This document shows, piece after piece, positions 19,142-28,994 of a DNA stretch of 64,000 bases (within the stretch, counting starts at the first letter, position 1; each line of letters opens with the position of its first letter). The notes beneath the pieces are model-generated. The model worked only from the letters and a program-made list of their open reading frames with translations. It was not told the DNA's origin and searched no databases. The position numbers and the translations under genes were made by a program. The stretch spans positions 372,001 through 436,000 of the forward strand of contig CANLWG010000002.1 of assembly GCA_947494715.1 (NCBI GenBank), read 5' to 3'. This stretch comes from an uncultured Flavobacteriaceae bacterium. Lineage in GTDB: Bacteria > Bacteroidota > Bacteroidia > Flavobacteriales > Flavobacteriaceae.

Positions 19142-22100
19142 ATGCATAAAATAGTTACATACTCCATATTTCTGTGCACAATTGTCCTCAATACAGTATG
19201 TGCCCAGGACTACTCGATCCGGGATATTGAAATGAATCCCAATGGGAAGTCCCACAAGTACCGAAATTTTATGCAGGTGGACGATGACGGGTTTCTGTGG
19301 TATTCCACAAATGATGGAATTGTAAAGGACTTTGAGACCCATAGTGTCCTTTCTTCCTTTCTGGTCAAAAAGCCAAATGACTTGGTCCAAGATATCTATG
19401 GGATTTTTTTTGATAGCAGAAAAAGGATGTGGGTATGCGCGGACACTGGACTTTTTTTATCCAGCGAAAGTCTGGACGATAGTTTCAATCGAGTTGAGTT
19501 AAAACCATTCCTGATGGGAAGGGAATTGCAACCGAATTCCTTTATGGAGGATTGCAACGGAAATTTATGGATGGTGGCTTCCACCCCCAAGGACAATATC
19601 ATTTTAAAGGTGGATTCCTCCCTTCAGGTTACGGAATATCAAATTGAGGGAATTGAACCCAGATATACAAACGACAGATACTTTTTGAGGAATTTCCTCT
19701 ATTTTGAACGAAGGATCAGCTGCGATAAATTTCTCGTTCGGCAGGGACGCAAGCTCTACATCTTTGATGCCGGAACCACGACGCCCATTGCGGACTATAC
19801 CAGCTCTATCAAATACAGTTGGGCAGACTATATCTATCCCGAATGGCCTCTAAACGGAGGTGATGGCCTGGTGCTTACCGACAATGGTGACATCCTTCCG
19901 GAATCCATTGAAACGCAGTATACCTTTGAAGGGAAGATTTTTGAAACCTACTTTATCGAGGATTTAGATCTACAGTTGATCAACGTACCCTTTCAGGAAA
20001 TGATCCCTATTACAGAAGACGGTAATCCTATATTAAAAAACCATGCCGACCTTATCGCCATCAATGGTCCTGGAAAGACCTTAATGTTGTTTAAAATGGT
20101 GGAAATAAACGGGAGCCTTCATCTTAAAAAGACCCATGATATTCCGTTCCCTTTCTTGATCGAGGATCTGATAATCGGTAAAAAGGATATCATCTATGTT
20201 AGTAGCTATGACCGTATCAGCAAAATAAAGTTCAACAAGAATAGGTTTGATAGGTTCCTTGATCGTTCCGAGGATCGAAAAATCGATGTAAGGGGATTTT
20301 TGGAGCTCCCCGATAAGGAAATCCTTACCGCCACCACTGAAGGGGTCTTTAAACTTACCCCTTCCAACGACACCAATAGCGAAAGCCCTTTTGATACAGA
20401 AAATGTTTTTCCTTCACTGAATTTCATGAAATCTTTTGTAAAAACCAGCGATTCCATCGCATGGTGCCTCGGGGAGAGCAAAGGGCTTTGGGAAATCAAT
20501 TTTCTTAAAAATACGATTGAAGAGATTCATATCTTTAACTCGCACTGGAGATTGCATAGCCTGCACTACTATGATATTCTAAAATCCTCGGACACTACCC
20601 TGTTGCTCGCCAGCAATTATGGCCTTCACGAATTCAACACCAGGCAAAAAAAATTCCGAGAGCTGCCCATTCCGATAGTTGAGAACAATAGGGAACTTTT
20701 AGTTTGGGACCTTCATAGGACCAAGGACAGACTATTTATCGGTACCGATGCGAACGGACTGGTCATAAAGGATCTGGATTCCAATACCTTTTTGCACCTG
20801 ACCAAGGATTCGACCCACAACGGGTTGGCCCTTCCATCGAACAAGGTCCATTCGATTTACGTAGATGGGCAGGAAAATGTATGGCTGGGCACGGACAAGG
20901 GAGCTGTCTATATGGACAAGGACCTGAAAAAACCAATGGTCATAGACGAAAAGGATGGCCTCACCAACTCAAACGTAGTGGGAATTTTGGAGGATGCCCA
21001 TGGAAATATGTGGTTCAGCACCCATAACGGTCTTTATAGGTATGGGAAAAGTCCCAAAAAAGTTACCACGTTCTATGTCGAGGACGGGCTGACCTCCAAT
21101 GATTTCAATCAAATTTCATATTACAGATCTTCAACGGGCAAGTTGTTCTTCGGGGGAGCTAGTGGATTGGTCGCCTTTGACAGTGTTCCTGATAATTACC
21201 AATCCCAAGAGATTAGGATCTTTCCCACCAAATTCGAATATTATGACAAGGAGGAAAAAAAGGATGTTGAGCTTGATGTCTTGAACAAGGACAACTACAG
21301 TTTCAGTTTACCTTATGCCAAAAATTCGTTTTCCGTAACCTATAGTATCAATGACTGTTACAACACCGAAGCCAACAAATATGCCTATAGATTGGACGGG
21401 GTCACCGATGATTGGGTGGATCTGGGAGACCGGACCACTTTAAAGCTGTTGTCCATACCCCCCGGGGATCATGTTCTGAGGATCAAGGGATCCGATCCCG
21501 CAGGTGTGGAATCTGCCAATGAACTGCGCTATGACATCCATGTGGCCCAGGTCTTTTACAAACGGCCTTGGGTCCAGGCCATTACAGTGCTCTTTCTCCT
21601 TGGCCTGGTCGTATTGATTTTGTACGACCATTCGAAAAGGGAACGGAAAAAACATGAACTGCGCCTTACCCTGGTGGAACTGGAACGCAAGACCCTAAGG
21701 GCACAGATGAACCCCCACTTCATCTTCAACGCACTGAACGGGATACGCAAGACCGTAAAGGAGGGCAAATTGGCCAAGTTGGACGATTATATCACCAATT
21801 TCTCCTCGCTTATGCGATTGACCCTGGACCTGACCCGGAACGAGAACATCCTGCTCTCAAAGGAAATTCGCTACATTGAAAATTACATTTCCCTTACGAA
21901 TACCAAAAGCGAGCACAAAATAAATCTGATGGTCCAATGCGGGCCGGACATTGATGTGGAGGATACCTTTATCCCCTCCATGATGCTGCAGCCCATCGTG
22001 GAAAATTCCATCGTACATGGTTTTGCGGACGGTCAAAAGGAGAAAACCATAATCTTGAAAATTGAAAGATCAGCGACCACAAAACAATTGATACTTACCA

Positions 22101-22309
22101 TCGAGGATGATGGGATAGGGATCTCGGAGGCGAAAAGGAAAAGCGGGCCCGACCAGGGACACCAGTCCTATGCCACACAGATACTACATGAGCGGTTGAA
22201 GCTATTGAACCAAATACGCAAAAGGGAATTTGGTTATGAAGTTACCATAAAAGATATAGCCGACGAAACAAGGACAGGGGCGGTGGTCACCATCAAAATT
22301 CCGGTGTAG
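19142..22309 (+). CDS. LytS-type sensor histidine kinase with beta-propeller sensor, copy 4
   Basis: This is the last of the four, 8 bp after copy 3, at 1055 residues. Signal peptide, propeller, Y_Y_Y, one membrane helix, H859 in QMNPHFIFNALNG and the HATPase boxes are all present. It is a mosaic. The central sensor blade around residues 455-475 resembles copy 1 (NTIEEIHIFNSHWRL), the segment around 200-260 resembles copy 2 (RKLYIFDAGTTTPIADY), and the cytoplasmic half resembles copy 2. The operon ends here, 23 bp before a convergent gene. Such kinases may heterodimerise, giving one output from several ligands, but that is conjecture. Confidence 0.93.
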   Translation: MHKIVTYSIFLCTIVLNTVCAQDYSIRDIEMNPNGKSHKYRNFMQVDDDGFLWYSTNDGIVKDFETHSVLSSFLVKKPNDLVQDIYGIFFDSRKRMWVCADTGLFLSSESLDDSFNRVELKPFLMGRELQPNSFMEDCNGNLWMVASTPKDNIILKVDSSLQVTEYQIEGIEPRYTNDRYFLRNFLYFERRISCDKFLVRQGRKLYIFDAGTTTPIADYTSSIKYSWADYIYPEWPLNGGDGLVLTDNGDILPESIETQYTFEGKIFETYFIEDLDLQLINVPFQEMIPITEDGNPILKNHADLIAINGPGKTLMLFKMVEINGSLHLKKTHDIPFPFLIEDLIIGKKDIIYVSSYDRISKIKFNKNRFDRFLDRSEDRKIDVRGFLELPDKEILTATTEGVFKLTPSNDTNSESPFDTENVFPSLNFMKSFVKTSDSIAWCLGESKGLWEINFLKNTIEEIHIFNSHWRLHSLHYYDILKSSDTTLLLASNYGLHEFNTRQKKFRELPIPIVENNRELLVWDLHRTKDRLFIGTDANGLVIKDLDSNTFLHLTKDSTHNGLALPSNKVHSIYVDGQENVWLGTDKGAVYMDKDLKKPMVIDEKDGLTNSNVVGILEDAHGNMWFSTHNGLYRYGKSPKKVTTFYVEDGLTSNDFNQISYYRSSTGKLFFGGASGLVAFDSVPDNYQSQEIRIFPTKFEYYDKEEKKDVELDVLNKDNYSFSLPYAKNSFSVTYSINDCYNTEANKYAYRLDGVTDDWVDLGDRTTLKLLSIPPGDHVLRIKGSDPAGVESANELRYDIHVAQVFYKRPWVQAITVLFLLGLVVLILYDHSKRERKKHELRLTLVELERKTLRAQMNPHFIFNALNGIRKTVKEGKLAKLDDYITNFSSLMRLTLDLTRNENILLSKEIRYIENYISLTNTKSEHKINLMVQCGPDIDVEDTFIPSMMLQPIVENSIVHGFADGQKEKTIILKIERSATTKQLILTIEDDGIGISEAKRKSGPDQGHQSYATQILHERLKLLNQIRKREFGYEVTIKDIADETRTGAVVTIKIPV

Positions 22310-22332
22310 CAAGCCCTTCCGATTCTTACCGG

Positions 22333-23034
22333 TTAAACTACCGTTTTTACAAAAATGGAAATTAGCAGGTCCATAACCAGTTCTCCAACCGAGGACAGCC
22401 AGAAATAATCGGCAAGGAAAAAAATGCCTAATACCAAAACGGGCGAAATAAGGTCGATCAACACCACTTTTTTACGGTTGGCCCAATCCAGCAAAAAAAG
22501 GAGCAGCGCAGGCAAGATCTGAAATCCTTTGTTAAAAAGTTGATTGTCCTGCATATTGACATCAAAGGAAATCCTAAAAATGGCCGCGCTGGTCAGCATT
22601 ACCATACAACCAAGCATAAAACGCTTGTGAAGAAATCCTTTACTCCTAAAAACAAAGGCCAGCGCAAATAAGCCGTAGCCCGAAAACAGCCTAAAAACAT
22701 TGTGGCCCGCACCATCTATGGTAGCCGTCCCCTCATAAACCTTATAAATGGAAGGGAAAATGCCCGTTGGAACCATAAGTATCATAATGACCAAACCTAT
22801 TCCACCTAAAAACCGATGTGTCGCATACTTTTTATACCCGGCCAAAAAGACCTGTATGGCATATAGCAGTACCCAGAGGCTGAAAACCACCCCATGAAGA
22901 ACCAAATGTTGTGGCAAATGGTAATCTGGATCAAAATAATCGGCCAAGTAAAATGAAGGAGCAAACCCCCAGAACACTAGAAGGAGAAACCAAATGGCCG
23001 AACATTTAAAGAAAAAGCTTTCCGAGCTCCGCAT
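22333..23034 (-). CDS. uncharacterised multi-pass membrane protein
   Basis: The 233-residue protein has about seven hydrophobic segments and no signal peptide. A histidine-containing pair of segments (LPQHLVLHGVVFSLWVLL and YKKYATHRFLGGIG) resembles a widespread family of uncharacterised integral membrane proteins with conserved His residues. A redox or haem role is possible but not shown. The gene converges on the kinase operon and has no evident partner, so its function is unknown. Confidence 0.75.
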   Translation of the reverse strand: MRSSESFFFKCSAIWFLLLVFWGFAPSFYLADYFDPDYHLPQHLVLHGVVFSLWVLLYAIQVFLAGYKKYATHRFLGGIGLVIMILMVPTGIFPSIYKVYEGTATIDGAGHNVFRLFSGYGLFALAFVFRSKGFLHKRFMLGCMVMLTSAAIFRISFDVNMQDNQLFNKGFQILPALLLFLLDWANRKKVVLIDLISPVLVLGIFFLADYFWLSSVGELVMDLLISIFVKTVV

Positions 23035-23144
23035 TATTTTTCAAAACGCTGGGTTATACTTTCAAATTTAGGGAGTTCTTGTTTCAATTTCTACACAATG
23101 GTCTCTTTACCCTTTTTATTGGATCTACCCTCTAGGTTTGCTCC

Positions 23145-25265
23145 CTAATTGGCAGCTATATTACCCAGTGCATTGTTGGAAAAGGTATTCCCGGTCTGCG
23201 ACAGGCTATTACCGCCCTGTACAAAATCAACGCCCCATCCGTCACTATCTGTAATAGTACTGTTCTCTATGGTGACATTTCCACTGCAATGGACCACTAC
23301 ATTGCCTCGCCCTCCCGCGTTGTACATCTGCTCCGCGCCACCACCGGATATCTCACAGTACGTTAGAAGGTTTGCACTGGTACTGGAATTGATACCGATA
23401 CCCAACCAGGTGCCCTGTCCTTCGGAGGCTCCCCGGAATACGATCGGTTCTTCGGAAGTCCCTTGGGCATTCAACGATCCCGTTGTAGGAATACAATCCA
23501 CCCCCGGGCTTCCCAAAACCAATCCTGCCCCTGTTTCGAATTCCAGAATCGTACCGGCCTCTACGGTAATGGCAGTTTCTACATAGGTCTCACGACCGGA
23601 TTCCTCGGTTTCGATCCTATAGGGCACTTCCAATTTTTTAATGGTAAGATCGGCATCGGTAACTGCATCCCCTTCCACCTGAATATAGGGCCTTCCATTG
23701 CCCTCGGCATAGGAGGTCGCTGCGTCCAATTGGTCTACTTGTGGCAGGTGCATCCAAACGGGGGCCAATTCATTATTTACAATCATGTTTTCTTCAAAAT
23801 CCTCCAATTCGGCATCATCATCTAGCATGTAGATACCGAAGCCGCCGCTATCGTCAACCGTTGTATTTTGGATGGTCAACCTACTATCACACTGCAACGT
23901 AATGTTGGCCGCAAAGTCGGCACCATTGTAGATCTTGCTACTTCCTCCTCCGGAAATAGTACAATAAATCAGGTTATTGTTGGGACTGGACGAATTGAAC
24001 CCAATACCCAACCAAGTACCTTTCCCAGCGACCACCCCTTTAAATGTAATGGGGCCTGTCATGGTACCGGTAGCATTTAGCGAACCGGTGGTGTCGGCAC
24101 AATCCGAGGATTGTTCGCCCAATCGAAATCCGGCCCCGCTGGCAAACTCCAAGGTATTTCCCGGATCAATATTCAATTCGTTCTTGATGTTATATCTTTT
24201 ACTCTCCACAAATCGATACGGAACGTTCAGCAAGGCCATGCTTACCCCATCATCCTCAATTTCATTTTCCCAAACCTCAATGAAATTATTCCCGTTACCC
24301 TGATAGTCCGAAGCTGCATCCAGTGCACTCAACTGATTGAAAAATAAGCCTACCGGTACATCTTCATTATTTGATATTACATTGTTGGAAAATTCCTCTA
24401 AATCACTTTCATCCGTTACAAACAATCCATAGCCGTCATTATCGGTAATGGTGCAATTTACAATAGCGACCCTGGAGTCTTCCTTCCTGGACAATTGAAC
24501 CGCTCCCTTTTCCCCGGATTGACCGGAAGCGGAACGCCCGGCATGGCTTACAACTACATGTTCCAACCGATTTTCAGGATGGTTGGAACCAAAATAGATT
24601 CCTTTCCATACCCCCTTGTTCTCCGAAGTGCCTAAAAATCGTATGGCATTTTCCGAAGTACCGACGGCCTTTAAGCCACCACCTTCACTGGTAAAGATTC
24701 CACTATCCTCCCCCTCAAAGGCAATGATAACACCAGGTTCAATGGTCAATAGGGCATTGGCTTTTACGGAAATGGCGCACTGAACTATATAATCTACGGC
24801 ATCCCCCGGTTCCACATCTCCCCAGGTGGTATCTACTAAAATCTCATTTTGATCACATAGAGAAGCATTGGCCGTAACTACTGTGAACGAAGTGCCCACA
24901 GCCGTTCTTCCATTAACGGTTACGGATACTTGTCCTGTGGTGGCATCTTCTGGAACATCCACGACCAGCTGTGTTGCAGAAACGGATTTTACCGTAGCCG
25001 GCGTTCCGTTGAATTCAACCTCATTTTGGTTGCTCGTACTGCTGAAGCTGGTCCCCGTTATTGTGACTTCGGTTCCCACTACCCCGCTATTAGGGGATAT
25101 CTCCGTAATTGTCGGGGACTGGATTTCAGGTTCCTCGACCACCATGGGTCCTCCGTCCCCATCACTACTACAGTTTACTGCTAGACCCAAGGCAACAACG
25201 GTCACCAAACTTTTAAGTGCAGCTCTGTGCACTTTCATGAATATCTTTTTCATAATCTTAAGCAT
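23145..25265 (-). CDS. IPT/TIG-domain lipoprotein with right-handed beta-helix repeats
   Basis: The 706-residue exported lipoprotein has a lipobox ending at C32 (ALGLAVNC). The start may instead be the Met at codon 5 (25253). An IPT/TIG immunoglobulin-like domain occupies about 45-125 (SPTITEISPNSGVVGTEVTI). After it come three long repeats of roughly 190 residues, each with a segment like GTWLGIGFNSS, a run like IYCTISGGGS and an Asn-rich turn such as TVDDSGGFGIYMLDD. This is the look of a parallel beta-helix as in polysaccharide-active or adhesive surface proteins. No catalytic residues are recognisable. The neighbouring hybrid two-component regulator on the same strand may control it. Confidence 0.85.
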   Translation of the reverse strand: MLKIMKKIFMKVHRAALKSLVTVVALGLAVNCSSDGDGGPMVVEEPEIQSPTITEISPNSGVVGTEVTITGTSFSSTSNQNEVEFNGTPATVKSVSATQLVVDVPEDATTGQVSVTVNGRTAVGTSFTVVTANASLCDQNEILVDTTWGDVEPGDAVDYIVQCAISVKANALLTIEPGVIIAFEGEDSGIFTSEGGGLKAVGTSENAIRFLGTSENKGVWKGIYFGSNHPENRLEHVVVSHAGRSASGQSGEKGAVQLSRKEDSRVAIVNCTITDNDGYGLFVTDESDLEEFSNNVISNNEDVPVGLFFNQLSALDAASDYQGNGNNFIEVWENEIEDDGVSMALLNVPYRFVESKRYNIKNELNIDPGNTLEFASGAGFRLGEQSSDCADTTGSLNATGTMTGPITFKGVVAGKGTWLGIGFNSSSPNNNLIYCTISGGGSSKIYNGADFAANITLQCDSRLTIQNTTVDDSGGFGIYMLDDDAELEDFEENMIVNNELAPVWMHLPQVDQLDAATSYAEGNGRPYIQVEGDAVTDADLTIKKLEVPYRIETEESGRETYVETAITVEAGTILEFETGAGLVLGSPGVDCIPTTGSLNAQGTSEEPIVFRGASEGQGTWLGIGINSSTSANLLTYCEISGGGAEQMYNAGGRGNVVVHCSGNVTIENSTITDSDGWGVDFVQGGNSLSQTGNTFSNNALGNIAAN

Positions 25266-25390
25266 TTACTATATATGAAGGGGAAACACTTTGGAATTAG
25301 GCCAAAGCTAGTTTTTGTGTCCACCCAGGACTGACACTGTAGAGCCAAAAAATAACACGGGAAAGCCAAATAATGTACTTGCCCTAAAAA

Positions 25391-28327
25391 TCAATACGAA
25401 GAGGGAGAAACGCCATACAGGGCTTTAAAGCATTTGGCAAAATAGGAAAGATTATTAAATCCCACCTGATAGGCAATCTGCGTAACGGTATCCGCTTTTT
25501 GAGACAACAATTGGGCAGCCCGTTTTAGCCGAAAATTTCGAAGCAATTCCCCAGGGGATTCATTGGTCAGGGCCTTTGTTTTTCTTTGTAACTGGGTTTT
25601 GCTCATGGCCAATGACCGTTGCATTTGCGGTACCCCAAAATTTGCGTTGGCATGCTCCTTTTCCAACAGATCCAAAATCTGCTCCAAAAACTTTCGGTCC
25701 AATGACGTAGTGGCAATCTTTTCAGGGTGTACGGTGTACGCGTTATTTCTGTAGTGTTCCCTAAGTCGTTGCCTTTGATCGATGAGGTTTTTGACCCTAA
25801 CCACAAGTTCCTTGGCATCAAAGGGTTTCGTCAGATAGTCATCGGCCCCGGTCTCCAATCCTTCGATCTTGTTCTCTACACCTGCTCTGGCAGTGAGCAT
25901 AATAACAGGAACGTGACTTGTTTCCAAATTGGTCTTCAGTTTTTTACAAAGCTCTATCCCATCCATTTTTGGCATCATTAAATCCGTGATGAGGAGTTCG
26001 GGCAAATACGCCATCGCCATTTTAAGGCCTTGTTCGCCATTCTTGGCCTCAATAACCCTATACGTATTCAAAAGCTGTTTTTTGATGAACTGACGCATGT
26101 CATCATTGTCCTCAATAAGTAAAATTTCCGGTAGGTCTCGCGAATCCGCCTTGGGCCACTCAAAGGTTTCCGGTTTGGGAATTTCATTTGCTTCCTCCCG
26201 TATTCTAACCTCGACCGATGCCTGTGGCGTTTTAATTCCTTCAATCGGGATTTGCACCGTAAAGTAGGTGCCCTTGCCTTCCTCGCTAGAAACCGTTATG
26301 GTCCCATCCATCAATTCTACCAAGTCCTTGGAAAGGGACAGACCAATGCCAGAGCCTTCCCTATCCTTGGTAATACTGCTATCTACCTGATAGAAACGAT
26401 CAAAGATAAAGGGTAATTTATCCTCGGAAATGCCCCGACCGGAATCCGAGACTTGAATTACCAATTCTGTATTGGCATAAGACGCTTCCATGACTACCAA
26501 TTCACCATCTTCGCTAAATTTAAAAGCATTGCTCAATAGATTGTAGACCACTTTTTCCAGCTTGTCACGGTCAAATGCAGCCCATAACATCCCGCTCGGA
26601 ACCTTGACCCGGTAATCCATATTGCGCTGTGCCGCATGCGAATTGAAAGAAGCCGTGGCGATCCTAAGGCATTTAAAAACATCGCCCTCCGTTGATTTAA
26701 GTTGTAATTTGCCCTCATCGATCCTGGAAAGATCCAATAATTGATTGACCAATCCTAGGACCTTGTTCGTATTCCTTCGGATCATCTTAACATCTTCCCG
26801 GCCTAGTTTCTCTTCCAGATTCTGCTCCAAATGTTCAATAGGGCCCTTTATCAAAGTGAGAGGCGTTCGGAACTCATGGGAAATGTTGGCAAAAAAGTTG
26901 GACTTCAATTGGTCCAGTTCCCGAAGTTCCTTGTTGGCCTTTTGTTTAATACGGTATTGGTTGTAAAGCAATACGGCCAACAACAGCATAAAAATCGCGA
27001 TGGCAATGGTGCCGTTACGCTCGTTCTTTCTTTTGCTCAACTGTAGTGCCTGAAGTTCTTTTTCCGAAGCCAACAAGGCAATTTCCTTTGTCTTTTGCTC
27101 GTTCTGGTATTGGGCTTCTATCTCCTCTGCGAGATCGCGTTTTTCTATACTATAAAGGCTATCCCGGATGGTTTGATACAGGATTCTAAAATCATAGGCG
27201 TTCTTGTAATTGAAACTGGCATAGTTGACTTCGGAAAGGGTTTTATACCCATCCATTACGGTAAGGTTTGCGCCTACCACCTTTGCCATTTCAAGTGCCC
27301 GTTTTGAGTAGTAGCCTGCACTGTCCCATTTTTTGGCATAAAAGAACTCCTGCCCCAAGGACTGGCTAAAGATGGCCATGTTAATAGAATCCGAGGTCTG
27401 GGTGGCGATGGACAAGGATCGATGGTAATTGTAAATCGCCCGGTCGGATTGCGATTTATCCGAATAAATGTTCCCGATATTTTGGTATACCTGGCTCATT
27501 TCCCGTTTTAGATCCATTTGTTCATAGCTTTTGAGCGCGCTACGATATTGTAACAATGCCTTGTCATACTGCCCCTGATTTCGGTATACGACGCCCATAT
27601 TTTTCAAAACAAATGCCCGCCCGGGCAAAAAATCGAACTTTTTGAACAGGCTATCACTTTTTGCATAATAGTCCAAGGCCTTGTCATAATTCTTTAGTTT
27701 TTGGTTGATCAGTCCAATGTTGGCCAGATTGATTCCCGCATTCTTTTCGTTTCCGATTTCGGTGTTCATCTTGGCCGCATAGGTATAAGCCTCCATGGCT
27801 TTTTTATATTCCCCTTTTTCATTGTAGATGTTGCCCAGATTATTATGGGAACTTGCCATCCCCTCAAAATCGTCCACTTGTCCGGCAAAGGCAATATTGC
27901 GCTTATGGTAGGTTTCAGCCTGTATAAGGTCCCCCTTACTCAAATAGGTATTACCCAATCCCAAAAGGGCAATTCCCTTACCGGAATCGTACTTTACATC
28001 TTCAGCAAGGGCCAATGCCTTTTGGAAAACCGTGATGGCGGAGTCGTTTTGGGCCCTACCGTTTAAAAGATCGGCAAAAGCGTTGAGGGCCATCACTTCA
28101 TAGCGTTTGTCCTGTATTCCCTTAGCGATGTCCAAGGCCCTATGGATACTGGTATCGGCCTTTGCCGGGTCTTCATACTGGTGTTCGTCAAAAAGGTTTA
28201 AAAGAAGGTTAACTTTTAGGGAGTCTACCTTTTCCAGGCCCAGCCTTTTCTCCAAGCTATCGATTTTGGATTGAGAATGGCCCAAAACCGAAATGAGCAC
28301 CCCAATAAGAAACAAGAATCTGGCCAT
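25391..28327 (-). CDS. hybrid two-component system protein: TPR sensor, kinase, receiver, AraC output
   Basis: A single 978-residue protein contains a whole signalling pathway. It has a signal peptide (about 1-19) and an extracytoplasmic array of TPR repeats (about 20-400, for example ALGNTYLSKGDLIQAETYH). A coiled region and a membrane helix (about 438-458) lead to HisKA with phosphoacceptor H484 (ANISHEFRTPLTLIKGP). HATPase_c (DSGRGISEDKLPFIFDRFYQ) and a receiver with D782 (LLITDLMMPKMDG) come next. The protein ends with an AraC-type DNA-binding domain at about 870-978 (TQIAYQVGFNNLSYFAKCFK). TPR rather than propeller sensing is the less common version of these regulators. It probably controls the adjacent beta-helix lipoprotein, which is inference from position. 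Confidence 0.95.
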   Translation of the reverse strand: MARFLFLIGVLISVLGHSQSKIDSLEKRLGLEKVDSLKVNLLLNLFDEHQYEDPAKADTSIHRALDIAKGIQDKRYEVMALNAFADLLNGRAQNDSAITVFQKALALAEDVKYDSGKGIALLGLGNTYLSKGDLIQAETYHKRNIAFAGQVDDFEGMASSHNNLGNIYNEKGEYKKAMEAYTYAAKMNTEIGNEKNAGINLANIGLINQKLKNYDKALDYYAKSDSLFKKFDFLPGRAFVLKNMGVVYRNQGQYDKALLQYRSALKSYEQMDLKREMSQVYQNIGNIYSDKSQSDRAIYNYHRSLSIATQTSDSINMAIFSQSLGQEFFYAKKWDSAGYYSKRALEMAKVVGANLTVMDGYKTLSEVNYASFNYKNAYDFRILYQTIRDSLYSIEKRDLAEEIEAQYQNEQKTKEIALLASEKELQALQLSKRKNERNGTIAIAIFMLLLAVLLYNQYRIKQKANKELRELDQLKSNFFANISHEFRTPLTLIKGPIEHLEQNLEEKLGREDVKMIRRNTNKVLGLVNQLLDLSRIDEGKLQLKSTEGDVFKCLRIATASFNSHAAQRNMDYRVKVPSGMLWAAFDRDKLEKVVYNLLSNAFKFSEDGELVVMEASYANTELVIQVSDSGRGISEDKLPFIFDRFYQVDSSITKDREGSGIGLSLSKDLVELMDGTITVSSEEGKGTYFTVQIPIEGIKTPQASVEVRIREEANEIPKPETFEWPKADSRDLPEILLIEDNDDMRQFIKKQLLNTYRVIEAKNGEQGLKMAMAYLPELLITDLMMPKMDGIELCKKLKTNLETSHVPVIMLTARAGVENKIEGLETGADDYLTKPFDAKELVVRVKNLIDQRQRLREHYRNNAYTVHPEKIATTSLDRKFLEQILDLLEKEHANANFGVPQMQRSLAMSKTQLQRKTKALTNESPGELLRNFRLKRAAQLLSQKADTVTQIAYQVGFNNLSYFAKCFKALYGVSPSSY

Positions 28328-28416
28328 GTATAAATTTAAGGATTATCCTTGAGCAATTTTAAGGCCTTCATCCTTTTGTAGCCTTCCCTAAAAATAGGAC
28401 GATTTAAAATTCATAA

Positions 28417-28959
28417 ATGTCATCAAGCTTTATCAATCTGCACGGAAAAATAATCGTTGCCTATTTTGAGGCCCAGGGAATCGGCGATACGGGCTGGTCT
28501 CCTTCACAGCAATGGCATATTCGCAGAGCAGCAGCCTGGACAGGAAGAACAATCGCCTCAATGCGGGTCTATGACGTGCTAATGTGTTTGAAGGCCTTGG
28601 GCACAATCCCAGGAGTTGATTCAGACAATATCAGTATTCTCGCTGAGGGAGAAATGGCGGCCATAGCCCCTTACGCGGCCCTATTGGATGGTAATGTAAA
28701 AGCACTTTTGCTTAAAGACCCGCCAGCAACCCAGAACGTGCCAAGTGATCCTACGGGCAAGGGCGAAGCCATAGAAATGCTCAATTGTTTGCGGGTTACC
28801 GATCTGCCACAAGTGGCAGGTTTAATGTTCCCCAATGAATTGGTTGTTATCGGCAATCAGCCCAAGGCATATGAATGGGTCGAAAACCTTTACAAGGATT
28901 TGGGAAGTCGGGATGCTTACAAAATAGTTCAAAAAGCATCCCAGTGGCTGGATGATTAA
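28417..28959 (+). pseudogene. C-terminal remnant of an acetylxylan-esterase-like alpha/beta hydrolase
   Basis: The 180-residue frame begins abruptly inside what looks like the C-terminal third of a large secreted alpha/beta hydrolase, typically 600-750 residues. YFEAQGIGDTGWSPSQQWHI, RTIASMRVYDVLMCLKAL, GEMAAIAPYAALLDG and LLKDPPATQNVPSDPTGKG are landmarks of that family as I remember it. No signal peptide or N-terminal hydrolase part is present in the 89 bp before it. The left neighbour on the opposite strand ends directly at this point, which suggests a deletion joint. A Met is available, so a short protein might still be made, but it should not be active. The family call is from memory. 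Confidence 0.6.
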
Positions 28960-28994
28960 TTTTAATGAGTATATTACTCAGACATACCTAAAAA

